Positions 25,160 to 34,712 of a stretch of DNA of 64,000 nt are shown here, one piece after another. The DNA is from Mesorhizobium sp. WSM3862 (lineage in GTDB: Bacteria; Pseudomonadota; Alphaproteobacteria; Rhizobiales; Rhizobiaceae). Made by a program: the position numbers and the translations under genes. A model generated the notes under the pieces. It ran no database searches and was not told where the DNA came from. It was given only the letters and a program-made list of their open reading frames with translations. Each line of letters starts with the position of its first letter. Position 1 is the stretch's first letter. Location: contig NZ_NSGE01000008.1 of assembly GCF_002294985.1 (NCBI RefSeq), positions 168,075 through 232,074 on the forward strand, in the 5' to 3' direction.

Positions 25160-26466
25160 GGTCTTACTCCCGTTCGGTTGCGATAGAGGCTCGAGCTCGC
25201 CATTGCCTGCGGTTCGTCCTTGTTTGCCGGCGCTCGATAAGTCGCCAGCCCGCTCATGGCGGACACGGCGCGGCGGACCGGGATCGCGTGTGCGGCGAGC
25301 GCCCGGACCTCGGCCTTCATCACCGCGCTGAAGCGGCGATGCCGCTCGCCGATATCGGCCAGCGACCAGTCGAAACCGGCAATGGCGTCAGTGGTGTCGA
25401 AGATCTGGCGGGCGATGAGGTCGCGCTCCTGCTGCCAGGTCGCGAAGGCTGCCTCCGATCCGTCCAGGATCGCCCGCGCCAAGCCCTCGGCATCGCGCAG
25501 CGCGTCGGCAATGCCGTGCGAGGTGAGCGGGTCGCGGAAGAAGCCGGCATCGCCGACCAGCGCCCAGCCTGGTCCGTGAGCGTGGCGGATGTAGCCCGGC
25601 ACGCCGCGGAAAGCCTGCAGGCGGGCATCGTCGGGCGCCCGGCTCGCCTGTTCGGCCAGTGCCGGCGAAAGCGCCTCGAGCACCTCCATGCGGGCGCGGA
25701 AATGATCAAGGCGGAAGCGCTCGTCGAACAGCTTGGTCGGCACCGAAGCGACGATGCAGGCCAGCCCGGCATTGGTCGGAATGAGGGAGCCGGCGATGCC
25801 GTCGCGGAAATACCAGTGATAGCCGGCGCCGGGTTCGACCGGCGCATAACCATAGACATGGGCTGCCGAGACCGTGCCCCTTCTGAGCACTTGCGCGTCG
25901 CAGCATTTCGCCACCGTGGAGCCGATGCCGTCGGCGCCGATCACGATGTCGGCGCTTAAACGTAAGGCCGCGCGGCCGGCGCCGCGGATCTCGACGCCGC
26001 GCACGCGTCCGCGCGTGTCGGCAAAGAGGTCGCCGACCGCCACCTCGTGCAGGAACTCGGCGCCGGCCTTGCGCGCGGCATCGACGAGCATGCGGTCGAG
26101 CACGGTGCGCCTGGGCGCGATCAGCCCGGGAAGATCGGGCCCGGCATTGAGCGGAATGGTGATCTCCTCCTCGCCATAGTGGAACGTCGTTGTCTCGATC
26201 AGCGGCGTGCCGGCCTTGAGCAGCGGTTTGAGCAGGCCCCAGCGCGACAGCTGCAGCACGGAGGGCCGCATCAGCGCATGCGTCGACAGCGTGTCGGAGC
26301 CATAGGGCCGGCGCTCGATCGCCAGCACCGTCAGGCCGGCGCGGGCAAGCAGCAGCGCCGTCGAGGCGCCGGCGCAGCGCGCGCCGACGATGATGGCGTC
26401 GTAGTGGGCGCGCTTAGGCGTGAGCGGAAGGGAAATCGCGGTCGTTGGCATCTTCGGTGTCCTCAC
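25156..26466 (-). CDS. FAD-dependent oxidoreductase, geranylgeranyl-reductase/PHBH-like
   Basis: The product is 436 aa. The dinucleotide fold is at residues 22-55 (YDAIIVGARCAGASTALLLA, ending ERR), an internal DG motif is ADIVIGADGIGSTVAK, and GPGWALVGDAGFFRDPLTSH is the FAD-binding GD motif. This is the layout of aromatic-ring hydroxylases and geranylgeranyl reductase-like proteins. The start is GTG 26466, with ATG 26451 as an alternative. It begins 9 bp after the FMO stop and overlaps the MaoC start. The substrate is unknown; the operon suggests oxidation followed by hydration of a CoA ester. Confidence 0.85.
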   Translation of the reverse strand: MRTPKMPTTAISLPLTPKRAHYDAIIVGARCAGASTALLLARAGLTVLAIERRPYGSDTLSTHALMRPSVLQLSRWGLLKPLLKAGTPLIETTTFHYGEEEITIPLNAGPDLPGLIAPRRTVLDRMLVDAARKAGAEFLHEVAVGDLFADTRGRVRGVEIRGAGRAALRLSADIVIGADGIGSTVAKCCDAQVLRRGTVSAAHVYGYAPVEPGAGYHWYFRDGIAGSLIPTNAGLACIVASVPTKLFDERFRLDHFRARMEVLEALSPALAEQASRAPDDARLQAFRGVPGYIRHAHGPGWALVGDAGFFRDPLTSHGIADALRDAEGLARAILDGSEAAFATWQQERDLIARQIFDTTDAIAGFDWSLADIGERHRRFSAVMKAEVRALAAHAIPVRRAVSAMSGLATYRAPANKDEPQAMASSSLYRNRTGVRP

Positions 26467-26475
26467 GGCGGCCTC

Positions 26476-27702
26476 TCAGGCGGCTTGGCGACCTTTGCGG
26501 TCGAGATAGCTGGAGACCTCGGCGGCGATCGCTTGCGCGTCGACGCCGGCGCCACCGATGAAGTTGGAATCGCGCTTGCGCAGGAAGCGGAAGCCGAGCG
26601 CGTAGAGGCCGGGAACGCCGGTGATCCCGTCGCGGTGCGCCAGCTCGCCATCCGGCCCAACGGCCGACGGCTCCAGCCAGTCAAACGAGCGGGCATAGCC
26701 CGTCGCCCAGATCACCGTGCCGGTCGACCCCTCCGTCAGCGAAAGCCGCTGGCGGCGCGTCGAAGGCACCCGCACCGGCTCGCGCCGGCCGGGCCGCGCG
26801 GCGCCGGCGAAGCGGTCGATCTCGGTAAGCAGCCGCGCCTGCTTCGCGTCCGCCGCCGCGATCTGCGCGGCAAGATCGTCGGCAAAGGCGATCTCGCGGT
26901 TGGCTATGCCGCGCACGCGGCCGGTGAGCTCGACACCGAGCGCCTGCAGCGTGGCAAGGTCGACATCGGCCTTGTCCGGTCGCCCGGCGAGCTGCAGCGA
27001 GGGCTGCCGCCTGGCGCTCTCGGGATTGGCGAGCCCGTCGAGCGGCTGGGCCATCACGCCCATCTGACAGAGCCAGAAAAAGATGTCCTTGCCGCGCCAC
27101 AGTCTCGGCAGGCGCGTATGCTTGCCGACGGACAGCATCACACGCCGGCCGGCGCGCGCGAGCTCGTCGGCGATCTGCACGCCGGAAGATGAGGCGCCGA
27201 CGATCAGCACCTCGCCGGGCGGTAGCTCGCCAGGGGAACGATATTGTGAAGTGTGGAGGGAGAGCGGCCCGCCTCGGAACTCCGACGCGAAAGGAACCAT
27301 CGGCCGGTCGCAATGCCCCGTCGCCACCACTACGACCCTGGCCGACCAGTCGCCGGTGCCGGTGGCGAGCGCGAAGCCGCCGCCGGTCCGCCTGCAGGAG
27401 GTGACCTCGACGCTGCATTCCACCGGCACCTGCCAGCGGCTTGCATAGGTTTCGAGATCATGGACGAACACGTCCTTTGTCCTGAAGCCGTCGGGGTCCG
27501 GGCCGTCATAGGGCGAGCCGGGCAGGCCGTTCAGCCAGTTCGGCGTCAGCAGCCTCAGCGATCGCCAGCTCTGCGTGCGCCAGCGCTCGCCGATGCGGCC
27601 GCGCTCCAGCACGACATGGTCGATTCCGGCGCGGCCAAGGCAATGGCTGAGCGCAAGCCCGGCCTGCCCGCCGCCGATGATGACGACGTCAGCATGTTTC
27701 AT
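26476..27702 (-). CDS. Flavin-containing monooxygenase
   Basis: The product is 408 aa from ATG 27702, with a GGAA site upstream; an in-frame start at 27816 would add residues without family similarity. The FAD site is DVVIIGGGQAGLALSHCLGR. The NADPH site is GEVLIVGASSSGVQIADELA, and ATGY (VIWATGYARSF) is the FMO-linked signature. These enzymes oxygenate N, S or carbonyl groups with NADPH and O2. It is the first gene of the leftward FMO-FAD oxidoreductase-MaoC operon. Confidence 0.85.
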   Translation of the reverse strand: MKHADVVIIGGGQAGLALSHCLGRAGIDHVVLERGRIGERWRTQSWRSLRLLTPNWLNGLPGSPYDGPDPDGFRTKDVFVHDLETYASRWQVPVECSVEVTSCRRTGGGFALATGTGDWSARVVVVATGHCDRPMVPFASEFRGGPLSLHTSQYRSPGELPPGEVLIVGASSSGVQIADELARAGRRVMLSVGKHTRLPRLWRGKDIFFWLCQMGVMAQPLDGLANPESARRQPSLQLAGRPDKADVDLATLQALGVELTGRVRGIANREIAFADDLAAQIAAADAKQARLLTEIDRFAGAARPGRREPVRVPSTRRQRLSLTEGSTGTVIWATGYARSFDWLEPSAVGPDGELAHRDGITGVPGLYALGFRFLRKRDSNFIGGAGVDAQAIAAEVSSYLDRKGRQAA

Positions 27703-27824
27703 GGCTCTGTTCCGAGGCCCTGGGGAGAGACGGTCCGGATTTCTCCGAACCGTCGCTTCAGCTAACGCATGTCGCCCAGAAGTGTGCAGCGGTTCTGGAA
27801 CAACGACATGCGTCAAACAAAGAT

Positions 27825-27869
27825 CTAAAGCGCGTCGCCTGAATCCGTTTTCAGGACGACGCGCTTTAG
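27825..27869. terminator. Perfect 13-bp hairpin between OsmC and FMO genes
   Basis: CTAAAGCGCGTCG (27825-27837) pairs with CGACGCGCTTTAG (27857-27869), and CCTGA/TCAGG inside extends the stem. It lies directly after the OsmC stop on the minus strand. Similar elements recur in Mesorhizobium, so it may be a repeat used as a terminator. Confidence 0.65.
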
Positions 27870-27870
27870 T

Positions 27871-28449
27871 TCACTGGATGGTCTTGATGCCGACCGTGAC
27901 CGGCACGCCGTTGGTCAGCACGTCGAACACGGCCGAGCGTGCGCGGGCCTGCTCGACCAGCTGCTCGAGCTTCTCGGCCGGCGCGTCGCCCTCGACCTCG
28001 AACGACACCTGGATGTTCTGGAAGCCGTTGCGGACCTCGTCCGAGATGCCGAGGATGCCGCGCAGGTCGATGTCGCCGTCGACCGAGCACTTCACGCTGG
28101 TGAGCTTGATGCCGCGCGCGGCGGCGATATTGGCGAGCCCCGCCATCAGGCAGCTCGCCAGCCCATGCAGCAGCCACTCGACAGGGGTCGGGGCGTTGTC
28201 GGCGCCGCACAGGATCGCCGGATGGTCGCTGTCGGCATAGAAGGGCTTCTCGTGCTTCTGCTCCTGGCCGGCACCGTGGAAGCCATGCATGACGCTCTTG
28301 CTGTGGGTGCCTTCGATCCATTCGTTGTGGGCGCGGAACTGGAACTTCGCCAGCTCCGGCTGACCGGCGACGAAATTGATGGTCGCCAGAAGGTTCGGTG
28401 TGTCGACGCCATTGAGCGGAACGCGGGCAGGTTTGGTGCTGGGTTGCAT
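27871..28449 (-). CDS. OsmC family peroxiredoxin-like protein
   Basis: The product is 192 aa. The OsmC fold is shown by HPAILCGADNAPTPVEWLLH and GLASCLMAGLANIAAARG, placing the two reactive Cys (in LCGAD and ASCL) as in OsmC/YhfA proteins that reduce organic peroxides. A long N-terminal part with FRAHNEWIEGTHSKS is typical of the larger rhizobial members. The ATG at 28449 has CGGAG 8 bases upstream. It is monocistronic with a terminator hairpin after it. Confidence 0.85.
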   Translation of the reverse strand: MQPSTKPARVPLNGVDTPNLLATINFVAGQPELAKFQFRAHNEWIEGTHSKSVMHGFHGAGQEQKHEKPFYADSDHPAILCGADNAPTPVEWLLHGLASCLMAGLANIAAARGIKLTSVKCSVDGDIDLRGILGISDEVRNGFQNIQVSFEVEGDAPAEKLEQLVEQARARSAVFDVLTNGVPVTVGIKTIQ

Positions 28450-28641
28450 GTGACTACTCCGAAGGTTGCTTTGCGGCTTGGTTGCCGTGACGGCTCCTTT
28501 CTGACGCCGATGCGTTTGAACGAGAGTGGATGGCAGCGTGGAATTTCTGATACGCCCACCGTGGAAATTGCATCGGCCGTTTCATTTGGGCGGGCAGCCC
28601 GCGACCGGTTCCAATGCCGGCAGTGCCTCGCCCCGGAACGC

Positions 28642-28667
28642 GAAAACCCCGGCGAGCCGGGGTTTTC
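28642..28667. terminator. Bidirectional rho-independent terminator
   Basis: GAAAACCCCGGC (28642-28653) and GCCGGGGTTTTC (28656-28667) form a 12-bp GC-rich stem with a T-run on either strand. It lies 43 bp past the stop of the leftward DUF1127 gene. Confidence 0.75.
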
Positions 28668-28709
28668 ACCAGCCTTCCGGCCGGCCGCCGATGCACTGGT
28701 TCATCCGCT

Positions 28710-28946
28710 TCAGGCGTCCGTCCTGCCGGCTGCGGCGAGCGCGGCGCGCGTGGACGTGTAGTGCTCGATCTGCGAGCGGCTGATGCCCATGTCCTTGAGC
28801 AAATAGTCCGGCATGGCGCGCAGCGCGGCGCGATCGCTGCGCATCCGCATGGCGTGATAGGCCAGCCGCAAACCGCGGCGGGCAGAGCCGAACAGGTTGA
28901 AGCCCGTGCGGCCGGTTTCGTACTGCAAACGATCCATCGTCGTCAA
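28710..28946 (-). CDS. DUF1127 domain protein
   Basis: The product is 78 aa. The C-terminal DUF1127 motif is clear: LRAMPDYLLKDMGISRSQIE. Small DUF1127 proteins are Arg-rich; some in Agrobacterium and related bacteria bind RNA and affect phosphate and carbon metabolism. GGAGA is placed 6 bases before the TTG at 28946, so that start is preferred to the ATG three codons later. A rho-independent terminator follows. Confidence 0.8.
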   Translation of the reverse strand: MTTMDRLQYETGRTGFNLFGSARRGLRLAYHAMRMRSDRAALRAMPDYLLKDMGISRSQIEHYTSTRAALAAAGRTDA

Positions 28947-29141
28947 TTGTCGTCTCCATTGTTGCGAACGCGTTCATTCGCGCCGTCGATGGGGACAATG
29001 ACGTACGGGCGAGGGAGCCAGCGTTGGAGGCGACGTCGAAATTGCCGTGGAATCGTGAGGAGGGAGATTACCCGCTCCGCTCGCCCCTCATTGGACTTGC
29101 CCCGGCACAACCCCATATTGAATCCCAAGGAGCTTTGAGGC

Positions 29142-30524
29142 GTGAAACTCGCGCGGGTGGCCCTTCTGGCAGCGGCTTTCATGGCCGCCGCGGCGGTTTT
29201 CCCCTTCTCCTCGGCCGAAACGGCGGGGGAGAGGATGGCCTTGAGCATCGCGATTGACGGCGCCATCGGTCCGGCGAGTTCGCGCCAGCTCAAGGAAGCG
29301 CTCAAGACCGCGGCCGAGCGCAACGCCGGGGCTCTCATCCTTCAGCTCGACACGCCCGGCGGCCTCGTCACCTCGATGCGCGAGATGATCGCCGATATCC
29401 TGGCGTCCCCCGTTCCCGTCATCGGCTATGTCGCGCCCGCCGGCGGTCATGCGGCGAGCGCCGGAACCTATATCCTTTACTCGACCCATGTCGCGGCGAT
29501 GGCGCCCGGCACCAATCTGGGCGCCGCGACGCCGGTCGAGATCGGCGGGCTGCCCTCGCTTCCCGGCGGTGAGAAGGACGACAAGGACACCGGCAAGCCA
29601 GCCGGGGACCCGATGACGGCCAAGGCGACCAACGACGCGGTGGCGCTGATCCGCTCCCTCGCCGAACTGCGCGGGCGCAATGGCGACTGGGGCGAGAAGG
29701 CGGTTCGCGAGGCGGCGAGCCTCTCGGCAAGCGCGGCGCTGCAGCAACATGTCATCGACTTCGTCGCCCGTGACACGGCGGAGCTGCTGCAACTCGCCGA
29801 CGGCCGCACCGTCGACGTGGCCGGCAAGAAAGAGGTGCTGGCGACGAAGGGCCTGGCCGTCGAGGTCCTGGATCCCGGCTGGTTCATCCGGCTTCTCGCC
29901 GTCATCACCGATCCGAACGTTGCCGTCCTCCTGATGCTGATCGGCTTCTACGGCATCGTCTTCGAGGTCACGAGCCCAGGTGCGGTGGCGCCTGGCGTCA
30001 TTGGCGCCATCTGCCTCGTGCTCGGCCTCTACGCGCTCGATCTCTTGCCGATCAACTATACCGGTCTCGCCCTGATGCTGCTCGGCGTCGCCTTCCTCAT
30101 CGTTGAGGCTTTCAGCCCGACAGTGGTGCTGGGTGTCGGCGGCGCGGCCGCCTTCCTGCTCGGCGCGGCCATGCTGCTCAAGGTCGAGGGGCCGGGCTTC
30201 GCCATATCGTGGGCGGTCATCGGCCCCGCCGCGGCGCTGACGCTGGGCCTCGCGCTGCTGGCCGGCAGCTATCTCTGGGCGGCGCGCCGCAATCCGCCGC
30301 GCGTCGGCGGCGGGGCCATGCACGGTCTTTCCGTGGACGTTCTCGACTGGGAAGGCGGAGAAGGTCATGTGCTGGCGCTCGGCGAGCGCTGGCGCGCCAA
30401 GGCCGAGGAGCCGATCGCGCCCGGAGATCGTGCTGAGGTGACCGCCGTCAGCGATCTCGTGCTGACGGTGCGGCGGCGTGGTGCAGGTCACAACGGAGCG
30501 GGAAACGACGGAGCAAAACAATGA
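29142..30524 (+). CDS. NfeD family membrane-bound serine protease (long form)
   Basis: The product is 460 aa. A signal peptide is followed by a ClpP-like protease domain (about 35-230) with GALILQLDTPGGLVTSMREM and the nucleophile Ser in GGHAASAGTYILYS. The Lys partner is probably in the RNGDWGEKAV segment. Four to five transmembrane helices (about 255-385) and a C-terminal NfeD OB-fold (about 400-455) complete the long form. Long NfeD proteins cleave stomatin-type partners. It starts at GTG 29142 after AAGGAG and overlaps the slipin gene by four bases. Confidence 0.9.
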   Translation: MKLARVALLAAAFMAAAAVFPFSSAETAGERMALSIAIDGAIGPASSRQLKEALKTAAERNAGALILQLDTPGGLVTSMREMIADILASPVPVIGYVAPAGGHAASAGTYILYSTHVAAMAPGTNLGAATPVEIGGLPSLPGGEKDDKDTGKPAGDPMTAKATNDAVALIRSLAELRGRNGDWGEKAVREAASLSASAALQQHVIDFVARDTAELLQLADGRTVDVAGKKEVLATKGLAVEVLDPGWFIRLLAVITDPNVAVLLMLIGFYGIVFEVTSPGAVAPGVIGAICLVLGLYALDLLPINYTGLALMLLGVAFLIVEAFSPTVVLGVGGAAAFLLGAAMLLKVEGPGFAISWAVIGPAAALTLGLALLAGSYLWAARRNPPRVGGGAMHGLSVDVLDWEGGEGHVLALGERWRAKAEEPIAPGDRAEVTAVSDLVLTVRRRGAGHNGAGNDGAKQ

Positions 30525-31285
30525 CGCTCGGCTATGTTGCCTATCTGATCCTCGCGCTGCTGGTGATCATGTTCCTGTCGGCGGCGATCCGCGTCCTGAG
30601 GGAATATGAGCGCGGCGTCGTCTTCACGCTCGGCCGCTTCACCGGGGTCAAGGGGCCCGGCCTCATCCTGCTCGTTCCCTTCATCCAGCAGATGGTGCGC
30701 GTGGACCTGCGCGTTGTGGTGCAGGACGTGCCACCGCAGGACGTCATCTCGCGCGACAATGTCTCGGTCAAGGTCAACGCGGTGCTCTATTTCCGCATCG
30801 TCGACGCCGAGCGGGCGATCATCCAGGTCGAGGATTTCATGACCGCCACCAACCAGCTGGCGCAGACCACGCTGCGTTCGGTGCTCGGGAAGCACGAGCT
30901 GGACGAGATGCTGGCCGAGCGCGACAAGCTCAACAGCGACATCCAGGACATCCTCGACCAGCGCACCGACGCCTGGGGCATCAAGGTCTCCAATGTCGAG
31001 ATCAAGCATGTCGACCTCAATGAGAGCATGGTTCGGGCCATCGCCAAGCAGGCAGAGGCCGAGCGGCTGCGGCGCGCCAAGGTCATCAACGCCGACGGCG
31101 AGCAGCAGGCGGCGGCCAAGCTGGTCGAGGCCGGCCGCATGCTGGCGGCCGAACCGCAGGCCATGCAGCTGCGCTATTTCGAGGCCCTGCACGACATCGC
31201 CGGCGAGCGTTCATCGACCGTGGTCTTCCCGCTGCCGGTGGATCTGCTTAGCCAGTTCCTGAAGGGCCAGGGCCAGGGCAGGTGA
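30521..31285 (+). CDS. Slipin (SPFH/stomatin family)
   Basis: The product is 254 aa. One N-terminal membrane helix is followed by the SPFH domain: REYERGVVFTLGRFTGVKGP, then VPPQDVISRDNVSVKVNAVL. The C-terminal coiled coil is EAERLRRAKVINADGEQQAA, and a hydrophobic LPVDLLSQFL tail resembles the site cut by NfeD proteases. The ATG overlaps the NfeD stop, so the two proteins are made together and likely act together in membrane quality control. Confidence 0.92.
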   Translation: MTLGYVAYLILALLVIMFLSAAIRVLREYERGVVFTLGRFTGVKGPGLILLVPFIQQMVRVDLRVVVQDVPPQDVISRDNVSVKVNAVLYFRIVDAERAIIQVEDFMTATNQLAQTTLRSVLGKHELDEMLAERDKLNSDIQDILDQRTDAWGIKVSNVEIKHVDLNESMVRAIAKQAEAERLRRAKVINADGEQQAAAKLVEAGRMLAAEPQAMQLRYFEALHDIAGERSSTVVFPLPVDLLSQFLKGQGQGR

Positions 31286-31435
31286 TCTCCCCCGTCGAGG
31301 GGGAGATGCCCGGCAGGGCAGAGGGGGTCGGTCCGACTGGACTCGGCCTATTGCGACGGTTGTAGGTTGGCGCCCCACGCGCGGCGACCCCCTCTGTCGC
31401 CTTCGGCGACATCTCCCCCTCGAGGGGGGAGACAA
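31283..31435. repeat. Composite type A repeat
   Basis: GTGATCTCCCCCGTCGAGGG at 31283 and the inverted ACATCTCCCCCTCGAGGGGG at about 31409-31430 face each other between the slipin gene and the convergent dehydrogenase gene; the inner arms read GGGCAGAGGGGGTC and GACCCCCTCTGTCG. Confidence 0.85.
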
Positions 31436-31443
31436 GGCCGGCG

Positions 31444-33732
31444 CTAAATCAACTTCTCCAGCGTAATCGGCAGATCCCGCACCCGCTTCCCGGTGGCGTG
31501 GAACACCGCATTGGCAATCGCCGGCGCCACGCCGACGATGCCGAGCTCGCCGACGCCCTTGCCGCCCAGCGCCGAGGAATGCGGGTCGGGGATGCCGACC
31601 GAGATCGTCCGGATGTCCGGGATGTCGGCATTGGTCGGCAGCATGTAGTCGGCGAGGTTGCCGTTGACGATGCGGCCATGGCGGCGGTCGACGATGCCTT
31701 CTTCCAGCAGCGCCTGGCCGATACCCATGATGATGCCGCCCTTCCACTGGCTCTCCGCCAGCTTGGGGTTGTAGAGCCGGCCGGAATCCAGCGCCGACAC
31801 GACGCGCGACACGCGCACCGTTCCAAAATCCTCATCGACGCGCACCTCGACGAAATGCGCGCACCAGGAGTGGCGGGAATAATCGCCCTCGGTGTGCGGC
31901 AGCGCCATGGCGATGGTGGTGTAGTTGTTGTAGCGCTGCTCCGGCGTGAAGCTGGCCGGAACCGTGTCGCCCTTGGCCTCGATCTTTTCGCGACCGAGGG
32001 CGCGCATCAGCTCGGCGATCGAGAACTCCGGGCCGTCACCGCGCGGCGAGGCGATGCGGCCACCCTTCACTTGCAGCGTGTTCGCCTGCAGCCCATGGAA
32101 GGGCGAGCGCGGATCGGAGAGCGCCAGCCCGATCAGCTCGTCCAGCGCCTGGCCCGCCGCCTTGTAGACGGCGCCGGTCATGACCCCGGCAAGCCGCGAG
32201 CCGCCGGTGACGCCGGCGCGGGCGAAATGCGAATCCCCCAGCCTCACCGACACCTTCTCCACCGGCACGCCGAGCGTCTCGGCCGCGGTCTGCGCCAGGA
32301 TCGTGTAGGTGCCCTGGCCCATGTCGATGGAGGAGCTCTCGACCTCGACCGAGCCGTCGGCCAGGAGCTTCACCACGGCCTCGCCATAGGCGCGCCGAAC
32401 CGGATAGGTGCCGGCCGCGACGCCCCAGCCGATGAGCTGGTGGCCGTCACGCATCGAGCGCGGCTCGCGCGAACGCTTAGCCCAGCCGAAGGCTTCCGCG
32501 CCGGCGGCAAAGGCCTCCCGCAACTGCCTTGTCGACCACGCCTTCTTTGCGTGGGGATCCTGCTCGGCATAATTGATCAGCCGCATCTCCAGCGGGTCGA
32601 TACCGAGCTCATGGGCGAGCTCGTCGATGGCGCATTCGATACCGAAGGCGCTCGGGTTCTCGCCCGGCGCGCGCTTCGCCCCCGGCACCACCGTGTTCAC
32701 CCTGACCACATTCTGTTTCGAGGAGAAATTGGGCGTCGCATACATGATCGAGGTGACGGAGCCGAGCGGCTCGACCCACATGCCGTCGACCGCCGTCTCG
32801 TTGACGCCGCGATGCACGATCGACTGGATGCGGCCCGCCTTGTCGGCGCCGATCGCAACCGTCTGGCGTGTCGCGGCGCGGCCGCCATAGGAGGTGAAAT
32901 TCTGCGGGCGGTTGAGCACCAGCTTCACCGGGCGTCCGAGCATCTTTGCCGCTGCCGCGGCCACCGCGCTGTGCGCGAGCGCCAGCGCCTTGGAGCCGAA
33001 GCCGCCGCCGATATAGGGCGAGACCAGCCGCACATTCTGGAACGGCACGCCGAACCATTCGGCATAGGTGCGCGCCATGCCGTCGAGCCATTGGCTCGGT
33101 TCCCAGATGGTGAGCTGGTCGCCCTCCCAGCGCGCGATCAGCCCATGCGGCTCCATAGCCGCCTGGAACTCGCGCGGCGTGTTGTAGGCGGCGCAGACGC
33201 GCACCGGTGCCTCGGCGAAGGCGGCCTCGGCGTCGCCCCATTCCTTGGTCATGGCGTCGACCGGAATGCCGTCGCTGCCGTCGCTGAGGTCGACGATTGC
33301 CGGCATCTCGTCATAGCTGACCTTGACCAGCGCCGCGGCGGCGACGGCCTGCTCGAAGGTCTCGGCCACGACGGCAGCAACGTGCTGGCCGGAAAAGGTG
33401 ACCTCGCGCACCAGCGGGCAATAGGTTTCTTCGGACGGCTGTCTGCCGAACCAGTCCGATGCCGAATTCAGTTCCATGATGGTGTCGGGCGTCAGCACGG
33501 CGAGCACGCCTGGCGCGGTTTCAGCCGCGCGCGTGTCGATGCCGGTGACCTTGCCGGCGGCAATCGTCGCGCCGACCAGCACCGCATGGGTCAGCCCTTC
33601 GAGCTGCTGTTCGAACGCGTAATGCGCGGCGCCGGTGATCTTGGCCGGGCCGTCGACGCGCGACAGGCGCCCGCCCACCGCTTCGAGGCGCGCGCTGTCG
33701 GAGCCTGCGTGTTTCATGTCATGAACGGTCAT
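31444..33732 (-). CDS. Molybdenum-binding subunit, xanthine dehydrogenase/aldehyde oxidoreductase family
   Basis: The product is 762 aa from ATG 33732, which overlaps the FAD-subunit stop; a longer frame to 33909 is only an extension. It has the Ald_Xan_dh N-terminal a/b hammerhead (RVDGPAKITGAAHYAFEQ) and the moco domain (VRLVSPYIGGGFGSKA, VESSSIDMGQGTYTILAQTA). The GKGVGELGIVGVAPAI segment carries the base Glu. It oxidises aldehydes or N-heterocycles with water as oxygen source. Related to PaoC; no TAT signal is present in any of the three subunits, so it is cytosolic. Confidence 0.9.
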   Translation of the reverse strand: MTVHDMKHAGSDSARLEAVGGRLSRVDGPAKITGAAHYAFEQQLEGLTHAVLVGATIAAGKVTGIDTRAAETAPGVLAVLTPDTIMELNSASDWFGRQPSEETYCPLVREVTFSGQHVAAVVAETFEQAVAAAALVKVSYDEMPAIVDLSDGSDGIPVDAMTKEWGDAEAAFAEAPVRVCAAYNTPREFQAAMEPHGLIARWEGDQLTIWEPSQWLDGMARTYAEWFGVPFQNVRLVSPYIGGGFGSKALALAHSAVAAAAAKMLGRPVKLVLNRPQNFTSYGGRAATRQTVAIGADKAGRIQSIVHRGVNETAVDGMWVEPLGSVTSIMYATPNFSSKQNVVRVNTVVPGAKRAPGENPSAFGIECAIDELAHELGIDPLEMRLINYAEQDPHAKKAWSTRQLREAFAAGAEAFGWAKRSREPRSMRDGHQLIGWGVAAGTYPVRRAYGEAVVKLLADGSVEVESSSIDMGQGTYTILAQTAAETLGVPVEKVSVRLGDSHFARAGVTGGSRLAGVMTGAVYKAAGQALDELIGLALSDPRSPFHGLQANTLQVKGGRIASPRGDGPEFSIAELMRALGREKIEAKGDTVPASFTPEQRYNNYTTIAMALPHTEGDYSRHSWCAHFVEVRVDEDFGTVRVSRVVSALDSGRLYNPKLAESQWKGGIIMGIGQALLEEGIVDRRHGRIVNGNLADYMLPTNADIPDIRTISVGIPDPHSSALGGKGVGELGIVGVAPAIANAVFHATGKRVRDLPITLEKLI

Positions 33733-34712
33733 GCCGTTTCTCCCAATTTCAGGATGGCGCGCGCGATCACGCGGGGCGCCAATGCGATCTTGTAGCGGTT
33801 GGCGCCATGGTCGACGGCGCCCTCCATGACGAGCTCGCTCGCCTTGCGAACGGACGCTTCGTCGAGCGGCTTGCCCTTCAGCGCCTCTTCGACGGCGCGC
33901 GCCCGCCACGGTTTCGTCGCGACGCCGCCGACCGCGACGCGGATGTCGCGTATGGTGCGGCCGTCGCCCTCGAGCTCCAGTCCGACGGCAGCGCTCGCCG
34001 CCGCGAACTCATAGGACTGGCGGTCGCGGACCTTGAGATAGGTCGACCGCCGGGCCGCGGCCGAGCCCGGGATCTCGATGGCCGTGATCATTTCGCCGGG
34101 GCGGATGTCGTGCTCGCGTTCGGCCGTGGCGCCAGGGGCGAGGAAGAAGTCCTCGACCTTCAGCTTCCGCTCGCCGAGATCGACCTCGGCGTCGAAGGCG
34201 ACAAGCGCGATGGCAAGATCGCCCGGATAGGTGGCGATGCAGGCTTCGCTGGTGCCGAGCACCGCATGGCCGCGCGTGACGCCGCCGATCGCCGAGCAGC
34301 CGCTGCCCGGCTCGCGCTTGTTGCAGACCGGGAAGTTCTGCGGATCGCGGAAATAGGGACAGCGCGTGCGCTGCATCAGGTTGCCGCCGATGGTCGCCAT
34401 GTTGCGCAGCTGCGCCGAGGCCGCCTGCCACAACGCTTCCGAAACCGCTGGGAAGTGGCTTTTCACCTCGGCGTTGTCGGCGACATGGCTCATCTTGGCC
34501 AGCGCGCCGATGACGGCGCGGTCGGCGGTTACATCAATGGCGTTGAGCCCCTCGATATGGCTGATGTCGATGACGGTGGCCGGTTCGGCGACGCCGCATT
34601 TGGCGAGATCGATGAGCGTCGTGCCGCCGGCAAGCAGCATGGCGCCGGGAAGGGCGGCCGCGTTGCGCGCGGCCTCGACGCTGTCGGCGCGAAGATAGGA
34701 AAAGTCTCTCAT
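33729..34712 (-). CDS. FAD-binding subunit with extra Fe-S cysteines (PaoB-like)
   Basis: The product is 327 aa. FAD binding is shown by PGAMLLAGGTTLIDLAK and RNMATIGGNLMQRTRCPYFR. The insert with Cys in RTRCPYF, FPVCNKR, GSGCSAIGG and SEACIAT is the four-cysteine [4Fe-4S] site of E. coli PaoB and 4-hydroxybenzoyl-CoA reductase-type subunits, absent in ordinary xanthine dehydrogenases. The C-terminal CO_deh_flav_C domain follows (about 225-320). Overlaps at both ends (ATGA) couple it to the other subunits. Confidence 0.9.
   Translation of the reverse strand: MRDFSYLRADSVEAARNAAALPGAMLLAGGTTLIDLAKCGVAEPATVIDISHIEGLNAIDVTADRAVIGALAKMSHVADNAEVKSHFPAVSEALWQAASAQLRNMATIGGNLMQRTRCPYFRDPQNFPVCNKREPGSGCSAIGGVTRGHAVLGTSEACIATYPGDLAIALVAFDAEVDLGERKLKVEDFFLAPGATAEREHDIRPGEMITAIEIPGSAAARRSTYLKVRDRQSYEFAAASAAVGLELEGDGRTIRDIRVAVGGVATKPWRARAVEEALKGKPLDEASVRKASELVMEGAVDHGANRYKIALAPRVIARAILKLGETA

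Noticed and set aside
31498..33795. 765-aa ORF on the plus strand
   Set aside because: Antisense to the molybdenum-binding subunit, whose motifs are complete; the shadow has no family features.
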